Below are positions 56,743-64,000 of a stretch of 64,000 nt of DNA, piece by piece. The DNA is from Eucommia ulmoides (taxonomy: Eukaryota > Streptophyta > Magnoliopsida > Garryales > Eucommiaceae). Made by a program: the position numbers and the translations under genes. Positions within the stretch are counted from its first letter, which is position 1. Each line of letters opens with the position of its first letter. The stretch covers positions 13,872,402 through 13,936,401 of the forward strand of contig CM028334.1 in assembly GCA_016647705.1 (NCBI GenBank), read 5' to 3'. The notes beneath the pieces are model-generated. The model was not told the DNA's origin, made no database searches, and worked only from the letters and a program-made list of their open reading frames with translations.

Positions 56743-57539
56743 TGTTGGTGCATAAAACTGGTACACACCTCGAGTATGGTCCAGTCGGATGACAAGTGGG
56801 TCCTCTTGCTGAGGTGGAGTCGTCGATTGAAAAGTCCTCGAGCGAGCTGTGCTGGATCCTGGGAGGACTAACCTGCTGTGTCTAGAGTCCTGCTCCTCAG
56901 GGAGTGTACCTTCAGAAGGCTCAGACCGGGGTTTATCCTGGTGAAACCCCTCCGGCGTGGTAATCAGTGCTCAGAGAGAAAAGGTACAAAATATATTAAG
57001 GAAACAAATGAACTCGCAAATAATGTAAGTCATTCAAGCGTACCTCGGGCTTACATAGCCCCCGATATATATAAGCGTTGGAGATGATTAGTCGGGCCTA
57101 AACACGATTAATTAGTCGAAACCTTGTGTTTAGCCGATAATCTGGGACGTTTAGGAGATAATCGTTGGGCTTGGGTTTTTGGGCCCATTTGGCGAAGCCC
57201 GCGGACCTTTGTTAGGCCTGCGGTAGTGAGCAGGTGGAGGAGAGCGGAGATCCGTGGAGTCCTGGAGAAAAAACAGGGTGAAAATAGGAGCCAGTCGAGG
57301 TGAACGGCTGAGTCCCTAAAACTGATCGCCGAGGGTACGGCACAGAGCTCAGAGCGACACGTCCCTGCGGGGCTCCTCGCTCCTCTCTGGGTGCAAATGA
57401 GATTCCAGGGAGGAACCGTAGTCGGTGTATGCTCCAACGTGGCGTTGTGGACTCCGGAATACGTCCCTGTCATTGCGAGGGTTAACACGTGGCTGGGTCT
57501 CAAGTGCTGACTTAGAGGTGCCCAAAAATACCCTCATCA
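56743..57539. mobile_element. Solo LTR of 797 bp with a perfect 5-bp duplication
   Basis: Starts TGTTGGTGCATAAAACTGG and ends CCCTCATCA. AAATC flanks it exactly at 56738-56742 and 57540-57544. It is GC-rich compared with its host DNA. In the minus orientation it begins TGATGAGGGTATTTTTGGGC and ends GCACCAACA, like some Ty3/Gypsy LTRs, but no interior is present to confirm the family. The frames inside have no domains. Confidence 0.75.
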
Positions 57540-58123
57540 AAATCAAATCTAAAAATTTGAGAAAAATCTAGAGAGAGAGAGAAGGGACCGAAGGAGGACG
57601 GGGTCATCGGATTTCAAGATTGCCGGTGGTGGTAAATTCTCCGGCGAGCAGCGTGTTTCGGTTGTTGCTTGTGTGTGTGTTCCCCCGTTTGATCTGGCAA
57701 GCATTGTGTGCGTGGGAGATTTGTTGTCAGTGTGTGTGGGATTGACAGTCGTTGGAGTGAGATCGTCAACGGTGTGATCGTCGCCATTCGTCGCCGTCGT
57801 CTGGTGAGTGTGCGTATATGTTTAAATTTCTATGGTATATATGTGTTGTGTTGATTATTCAGGTTTATGGGTGCGTATGTATTTTGTTCGTTGTATGTGG
57901 GTGATCGTTGTCACCGTTCGGCTGGCAGTGTATTCGATTGTGTGTGTATGTGTGTGCGTGCTGTTTTGGAGGTGGGAGGTCTATCCATGGTGGTCATTGG
58001 GTGTGTGTGTGCTGTGTATGAGCCTGTATGTGTGATGCATGTATAGGTGTGTGATTTGCAGGCAATGTGTATGTGGGTGTGCGATCGTGTATGGGCGTTC
58101 TGATTTGGTGTTGTGCATGTATG

Positions 58124-58128
58124 TGTTC
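58124..58128. repeat. Left 5-bp duplication of the Gypsy complex
   Basis: TGTTC, repeated at 63912-63916 after the right LTR. Confidence 0.55.
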
Positions 58129-59040
58129 TTTAAATTACCTAGGCGGAAATTCCACCGCCTAGGCGGAGGCCTTTACACAGTTTAGATATTTTGTAGATAT
58201 TTTTTGGCCTATTTAAACCCTTCTCTCCTCCTCTCTTCAGACGTCTTCGGCCCTTAAGGCCTTAGGCTATATTTTAGGGTTAGGATTAGGGATTTTTAGG
58301 GAGAGCTCTCAACCCGAGGTAGAGGATGAAAAGGGAAATGATTGTTTGACGATTCTACCGGCTATTCTTCGGAAATTGGCTAAATCGCTCGTTTCTTCTC
58401 TTTGTTTTCTTCATTATGGTAGTTGTTGAGCATGTTTATGCTATTTTACATTGCATATGTGGTTATAGCCATTGGCTAAACATAGATTGTATAGGGATTA
58501 TTAATATAATTTATGAAAACTTTGGTTAGTTGAGTTTGTGTTTTGTTTGTGATTGTTCTTCGTTATGTTGATTGTGTATGTCGTATTGTTTGTTTATATT
58601 GTTTAGATTTACATATCGAGAATACGGGGTTTGACAAATCCCGGATTCGGACTAGAATAAACAAACGCCACAATCCTATAACCCGGTCGGGGTTTGTTTT
58701 GTGGACAATCGATGATGTTGGGGCAAGACTCACGTGACCTAGAGTCGTTAAGACGTTGAGGGAGACTTCGACGTTGACGCGAAGTCATCTATTCGCTCGT
58801 CTTACACTCGGGAGAGGTGACGGGGAGTTTTAGAACTGAGATTGTCGATAAGTTAAACACAACGCATGAAATCAATGATGTTGGGGCAAGACTCACGTGA
58901 CCTAGAGTCGTTAAGACGTTAAGGGGGACTTCTTCATTGACACGAAGTCACATTATATCACTCGTCTTACACTCGGGAGAGGTGGCGAGGGAGTTTACGA
59001 ACTGAGGTTTTGTGTGCAATCAATGAGAGAGTTTACTAAT
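58129..59040 (+). repeat. Inverted LTR fragment at the left end of the Gypsy complex
   Basis: The sequence is the reverse complement of most of the LTR at 59041-60270. Landmarks face each other: CCGCCTAGGCGGAGGCCTTTACAC, CTATTTAAACCCTTCTCTCC, TTTTAGGGTTAGGATTAGGG, GGCTAAACATAGATTGTATAGGG, GAATACGGGGTTTGACAAATCC and two copies of the 150-163 bp module around GATGTTGGGGCAAGACTCACG. It is not part of a standard LTR element. Confidence 0.85.
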
Positions 59041-60676
59041 ACTAATATTAATATGAGATAGTTTTGAGAAAATAGGTTGTCTAGGGATTAGTTTCGTTTA
59101 TAAATACGTGTTCAGTCTCGTTTTAGTTTATGTTAACGACGTTCGACTTATCCGACAATCTCAGTATCTAAAACTCCTCTACCACCTCTCCCGAGTGTAA
59201 GACAGGGGATATAACGTGACTTCGTGTTAACGAAGAAGTCCCCCTCAACATCTTAATGACCCTAGGTTGTGTGAGTCTTGCCCCAACCTCATTGATTACA
59301 CACAAAACCTCAGTTTATAAACTCTCTCGCCACCTCTCCCGAGTGTAAGACGAGGGATATAACATGACTTCGTGTCAACGAAGAAGTCCCCATCAACGTC
59401 TTAACGACTCTAGGTCACGTGAGTCTCACCCCAACGTCATTGATTTCATGCGTTGTGTTTACCCTATCGACAATCTCAGTTCTAAAACTCCTCCGTCACC
59501 TTTCCCGAGTGTAAGACAAGAGAATACATGACATCGCATAAACGCCAAAGTCCCCTTCAACGTCTTAACGACTCTAGGTGACATGAGTCTTACCCCAACA
59601 TCATTGATTGTCTACAAAACAAAACTCGACCGGGTTATAGGATTGTGGTGTTTGCTTATTCTAGTCCGAATCCGAGATTTGTCAAATCCCGTATTCTCGA
59701 TATGCTAAGCAATATAAACAAACAATACGGCATACACAATCAACATAATAAAGAACAATCGCAAACAAAACGCAAACTCAACTAATCAACGTTTTCATAA
59801 ATTATATTAATAATCCCTATACAACCTATGTTTAGCCAATGGCCATAACCACGTATACAATATAAAATAGCGTAAACATGCTCAACAACTACCACAATGA
59901 AGAAAACAAAGAGAAGAAATGAGTGACTTAGCCAATATCGGAAGAATAGCTGCTGGAACCGTCGAACGATTACTTCCTTCTTTATCCTCCACCTCGGGTT
60001 GAGAGCTCTCCCTAAACAATCCCTAATCCTAACCCTAAAATATGGCCTAAGGCCTTAGGGGCCGAAGAGGTCTGAAGAGAGGAGGAGAGAAGGGTTTAAA
60101 TAGGCCAAACCATTTCTGCAAAATATCTAAACCGTGTAGAGGCCTCTGCCTAGGTAATGGAATTTTTGCCTAGGCGGAGGAGTATGTAGGTTAAAGGCTC
60201 ACCGAGGCGATGGAGAAAGCAGTGGCTGTGGAAAACATTCTGCTGGATTTTCGCCTAGGCGGTAGGTAATTTCCGCCTAGGCTGAGGACAGTCAGCAGTA
60301 ATTTGTTCTTCTCAGCATCTTCACCACCGCGGCGGTGGTTTGGACACCACGGCAGTGAGCTTGTTTGTAGAATTTTGCCATCTTGCTCATTTTTCCACCG
60401 TTCTCTGACCGTTCTCGATACGATTCGCTCGTTTATACTCCGATTTGGACACCACGGCAGTGAGCTTGTTTGCAGAATTTTGCCGTCTTGCTCATTTTTT
60501 CACCGTTCTCTGACCGTTCTCGATACGATTCGCTCGTTTATACTCCGATTTCATATATTTTCACCCCACGCATCTGTTTTAATACAAAAAGAATAAAAAT
60601 ATATAAAAATAACTATAAACATACTAAAAAACTAACAGATTCAATTTGGAAATAGATAGGTAATTTACACCTATCA
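59041..60676 (-). repeat. 3' LTR of the Gypsy element, with an expanded module
   Basis: It matches 62690-63911 over most of its length, through AATAATCCCTAT.., TTTCATATATTTTCACCCCAC and GATAGGTAATTTACACCTATCA. A module of about 150-163 bp (CTCCCGAGTGTAAGAC ... GACTTCGTGT.AACG ... AACGACTCTAGGTCACGTGAGTCT) is present three times (ending near 59290, 59438 and 59603) against once in the 5' LTR. A local 110-bp duplication (GGACACCACGGCAGTGAGCTTG) lies at 60337-60545. Confidence 0.8.
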
Positions 60677-62457
60677 AATATCCCCAAACTCAGAATTTTA
60701 CTAGTCCTCAAGCAAAACACCCACACAATACAAGAAAATATAAAAACTGATTACGAAATTGAAAACTAGAAATGAAAAACACTAAAAACAAATATGTGTA
60801 AGTTTTTATTATCATCTACCGGTCGAAAGATTTTTCCCTCATCGGCCTCCAATCCTATCAAATTCAAGCATAAATCACACCATGTGGTATTCTAGAATTT
60901 CAACGTTCAAAAATAGTAAGCATCATTTTAGATCTTGTTTAAGTGTGTGTGATTAAACTCAAATATACTACTATCCATTGATTAGATGAGATTATCCCTA
61001 AATATAGTTCATGAGTAAAATTTTTAAGGTATAGGGAATCCATATGCCTGACTCGGGATCTATTCTCCACTAATGTAGGCTTAGAGGTTCATAAAGATCA
61101 ATAGGGCTTGGTTCGGTTTTGGAATAATGGCCAAGGGTACTTTGGAATTAGAAAACGGGTTAATGTCGTTAATTTAACGTTACCCGAGGCATATCGCTTG
61201 GCACTCTCACACTCAAAACCCTATAGTTTAAATAGAAACAACCCTGAACAAACTTTAAGAACGTAGTACTCACTTGTCAAATCAAAAAGAATTTTTTTTT
61301 TAACAAACACCCCCCCAAACTTATTCGATTGTTACAATTGAAGGGGTGTGTGAAATACAAACGAAAAACGACAAGTGAGTACTCAAATACCGAACCAATA
61401 TAAAGTTCACCCTAACCCAACCACTCACTTCAAGTAGCATTTGCAACTGCTAACTTGATTCTCTCAAATTTGTGCATTCGGTTCAATGATATAGGTTTGG
61501 AAAGAAGTTTAATCGATCATCTGGTATTGGCTAAGTGTTCATAATTGAAACGGTTATTAGGCTTCAACGGGGTGACGAGGGATATTGATATATCAGGGTA
61601 AGCTTAAAAAGGCTCAAGCGAGAAAATAAATGCCTAAATCATGTCTTCCGAACTACCTCGCCTAGGATTTCACCTCGAATTTTCCCCAAATCAGGTTCTA
61701 GAATCCCTATTGTCGTTAAAAATTGAGTAAAGGATAATCGGTTTCAAATTAATTAGATAGTGTTATATTGATTTTACGTGTTCGTGCATTTAGGATCTAT
61801 AATAACTTTTACTAATTAATACGTTAAGCACACATAACACACATGAATGAGCGTTACGCTCGACCTCAAAACAATTAGGGGACAGTGTCATCATCAGGTA
61901 AAGGCCCAGATGACGTCAAAACTCAGCACGAAACACAAACTAAACTAAACAATCTAATCCTAAACAAGCATGCATAGGATAAAAACAGTAAAACGTAACT
62001 AAAAACATAAACACATACTAAACATGCTAACACATCACCACCAACTTAAAACATGTGATGTCCAAAGCGAGCCGTCAGCGATCCCAATGACAGTATATAG
62101 CATGATATTGAAGACGGGGGTTTAAAACACATACTTGGAAGGCGAGAGGATCTCGCCTCCGACTCAAATCGACGGAGATGTATTTAATTTATTTGTGACC
62201 CTGGGTTACCTCCCAAGAAGCATTTGGTTTAATGTCCTCAGCCCGACACATGCCCTCAAGACTGGCGAGATATTTCAATGAACGGAAAACAAGAGTACCT
62301 GTCGACCTAACATCTTCAAGCATCCTGTAACAAAACAAAAACAAAACTACAAAGAAAATTATATACAAAGAAATTCTTAGATTAAAATCAAATTATTTAC
62401 TCCCAATATCAATAGTAACACTCCTGCCAATCCCCGGAAACTGCGCCAAAAACTTGG
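60677..62457 (-). other. Interior of the Gypsy element, no coding region
   Basis: About 1.78 kb between polypurine tract and primer site. Neither strand has a protein-like frame, so gag and pol are absent. A C run (CACCCCCCCAAACTTATT) near 61305 resembles an inner polypurine-type sequence on the minus strand. Confidence 0.65.
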
Positions 62458-63911
62458 TGGCCGCTAATTAAGCACTGCCACTTTCACCGCAAGCGTACGG
62501 ATCAAGTTTTAGTATAATGGACATTTCGGTTGGGTATCGTATCCACAGGGATTGGTTTAGATTACTATCGAGTACCGCGATTATCATTACCCGACTTTAT
62601 CTAGGCGACAAAAATGTAAATTTAATTAATTATTAATACTAAACTAAAATACTAATTAAGTTAAATATACTATAAATACTATATTGATATTGTTTAGGAG
62701 AGTATATTGCCTAGGGATTAACATTATTTACTTAAATGCGTTTGATTTCGTTTTAGTTAACATTAACGACGTTTGGCGTATCCGACAATCTCGGTTCGTA
62801 AACTTCATCGCCACCTCTTTCAAGTGTAAGACGGGGGAATACGTGACTTCGTGTCAACGCCGAAGTCCCCCTCAATGTCTTAACGACTCTAGGTCACGTG
62901 AGTCTCGCCCCAACGTCATCGATTTCATACTTTCTAACGCCCTCCGGGGTCGTTAGATTGTCGTGTTGTGTTAACCCTAATCCGAATCAGGGATTACCTC
63001 TCCCGAGTGTCAAATCCTGTATTCTCAATATATCTACACTAGCATATAATCATAGAAAACATGGCAACACAATTGAAATTATAAGGAACAACCATAAACG
63101 AAACACAAATTCAACCAAAACTACATTTTCATAAATAATATGTTAATCCCTATTACAATCCATGTTTAGATCATGGCCCTAACCATTTATACAATGTAAA
63201 ACGAGCTAAACATACTCAAACAATAATCCTAAGATAAGAGATAAAGAGAGAAACGAGAGAAACTAACCATAATTTGAAGATTTGTCCTAGAGCGTTCCAA
63301 GATCGCTTCTCCTTTGTTGCTTTGTATTCTTCCCCCTTTGGATTTGCTTGAGCTCTCCCAAAACACTCTCTAATATCATAGGAACCCTAAAGGGTCTCCT
63401 ATAGCTGAGAGAAGAATGAGAAGAGGAAAATGGAAGGGTATAAATAAGCAAAATATCCTAAAAAAATATCTATTCTGCGCAGAGGCCACCGCCGCAGCCT
63501 TAGGATCACTGTCGCGGCCGTAGAGTATGTCGGTTAGTTGATCGTCGTGGCGGTAAAGAAGGCAGTGGAATAGGAAGAACATCCTGCATCTTTTACACAG
63601 CGGGGGTGGATCTTGCGCCGCGGCCATGGAAGTTCAGCAAGTTTGGTGTTTTCTCAGCATTTTCACCACCGCGGCGGTGGTCTGGACGCCACGACGGTGA
63701 GCTTATTTTATAATTTTGCCTCCGAGCTTGTTTTTCTACCGTTCTTCGATGTTCTCGATACGATTCGCTCATTTATGCTCCGATTTCATATATTTTCACC
63801 CCACACATTTGTTTTAATACAAAAAGAATAAAAATATATTAAAATAACTATAAACGTACTCGAAAACTAAGAAATTCGGTTTGAAAATAGATAGGTAATT
63901 TACACCTATCA
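62458..63911 (-). repeat. 5' LTR of the Gypsy element (1454 bp)
   Basis: The plus-strand ends are TGGCCGCTAATTAAG and TACACCTATCA. It shares GTATCCACAGGGATTG and AGTACCGCGATTATCAT with the solo LTR at 23143-24560, so the two belong to one family. GCGGCGGTGGT and GGCGGTAAAG phrases give a GC-rich patch at 63480-63690. Confidence 0.8.
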
Positions 63912-64000
63912 TGTTCCGACAGTCAGGTGGGTGTGTTGTGATGTGTTCTGTATGAGTGTGGTCGGGCGTCGGACGTGGGCCGACTGTGTGGATGGGTGTG

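Larger units (their letters stand above)
58129..63911 (-). mobile_element. Non-autonomous Ty3/Gypsy (Tat-like) element with an extra inverted LTR piece
   Basis: In minus orientation the 5' LTR is 62458-63911 (starts TGATAGGTGTAAATTACC). It is followed at once by CCAAG, TTTTTGGCGCAG and TTTCCGGGGATTGG, which resembles the primer-site signature of Tat/Athila-type Gypsy elements. The interior (60677-62457) has no open reading frame of note. A polypurine tract (GAGTTTGGGGATATT) precedes the 3' LTR, whose start is at 60676. That LTR lacks its last 230 bp or so and runs into an inverted LTR fragment. TGTTC flanks the whole complex on both sides. With no gag or pol, it would depend on relatives. Both LTRs are well diverged. 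Confidence 0.75.
56459..64000 (+). mobile_element. Second chromovirus-type LTR, interrupted twice and running off the window
   Basis: Starts TGCATTTTAGAGCATTGG then AAAATTTCGGGG, aligning with the start of the LTR at 52265, and shares the phrase GGGGGGAGAAAAGTGCAATT. It is interrupted by a solo LTR at 56743-57539 and by a Gypsy element at 58129-63911. The LTR-own parts 57545-58128 and 63917-64000 are GT-rich (GTGTGTGTG, GTCGGACG) like 52900-53300 of the first copy. It enters Copia element F or its flank. Whether a full element follows beyond 64000 cannot be seen. Confidence 0.55.

Noticed and set aside
57108-57503. 131-codon minus-strand frame
   Set aside because: It lies wholly within the 797-bp solo LTR and shows no known domain.
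58129-59040. CACGTGA-rich modules considered as a CRISPR-like array
   Set aside because: Spacing is 148-164 bp, whole modules are repeated without unique spacers, and the setting is a plant LTR.
60303-60655. Frames with an internal repeat (FGHHGSELVCRILPSCSF twice)
   Set aside because: The repeat is a local duplication inside the Gypsy LTR, not a protein repeat.

Overview
The window looks like nuclear DNA of a flowering plant, most likely a eudicot. It is AT-rich, with spliced plant-type hAT transposases, plant Ty1/Copia and Ty3/Gypsy elements primed by initiator-Met tRNA, TRIM miniatures, an RTE-like LINE, a long-TIR Mutator-like element, and two stretches that match plant host proteins. 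The species cannot be read from the sequence. Almost everything is transposable-element DNA inserted into other transposable-element DNA; host genes are a small minority. Layout, left to right. 0.3-5.3 kb: three miniature LTR elements (TRIM-like), one of them split by a 0.7 kb hAT MITE. 5.9-15.9 kb: a broken Copia element with both LTRs, split in its integrase region by a 4.75 kb hAT element with a perfect 8-bp target duplication. That hAT carries a four-exon transposase frame that is open throughout but begins with ATA where ATG is expected. 16.3-17.6 kb (minus): the first two exons of a STK16-like protein kinase; the rest is missing. 17.6-20.1 kb: AT-rich DNA with a dispersed repeat. 20.1-26.8 kb: two more broken Copia pieces, the first holding a solo Gypsy LTR. 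26.8-34.2 kb: AT-rich DNA with tRNA-derived modules, a GGT-rich minisatellite and a large inverted-repeat structure whose arms are themselves made of about 290-bp direct repeats. 34.9-35.2 kb (minus): an intact single-exon gene for a 100-residue, single-pass membrane protein of unknown function, the only clearly intact host gene. 36.2-38.2 kb: a Mutator-like element with arms of about 650 bp, a 10-bp target duplication and a GC-rich centre that looks like captured host gene DNA. 38.6-48 kb: a decayed RTE-like LINE (minus) cut by two related hAT elements, one relict and one younger with a perfect 8-bp duplication. 49.7-51 kb: MITE-like and dispersed repeats. 51.6-64 kb: a minus-strand Copia remnant interrupted by a solo chromovirus-type LTR, then a second LTR of the same family that is interrupted by an 0.8 kb solo LTR (perfect 5-bp duplication) and by a 5.8 kb non-autonomous Gypsy element. 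The Gypsy element has an extra inverted LTR fragment at its left end, giving a palindrome of about 2 kb. The two host-gene traces sit apart and show no sign of working together. The story of the window is successive waves of insertion, in which target duplications and interrupted frames give the order: Copia and LINE relics first, then solo LTRs and older hATs, then the two hATs with perfect duplications. I saw no CRISPR array, rRNA gene or bacterial-type operon.
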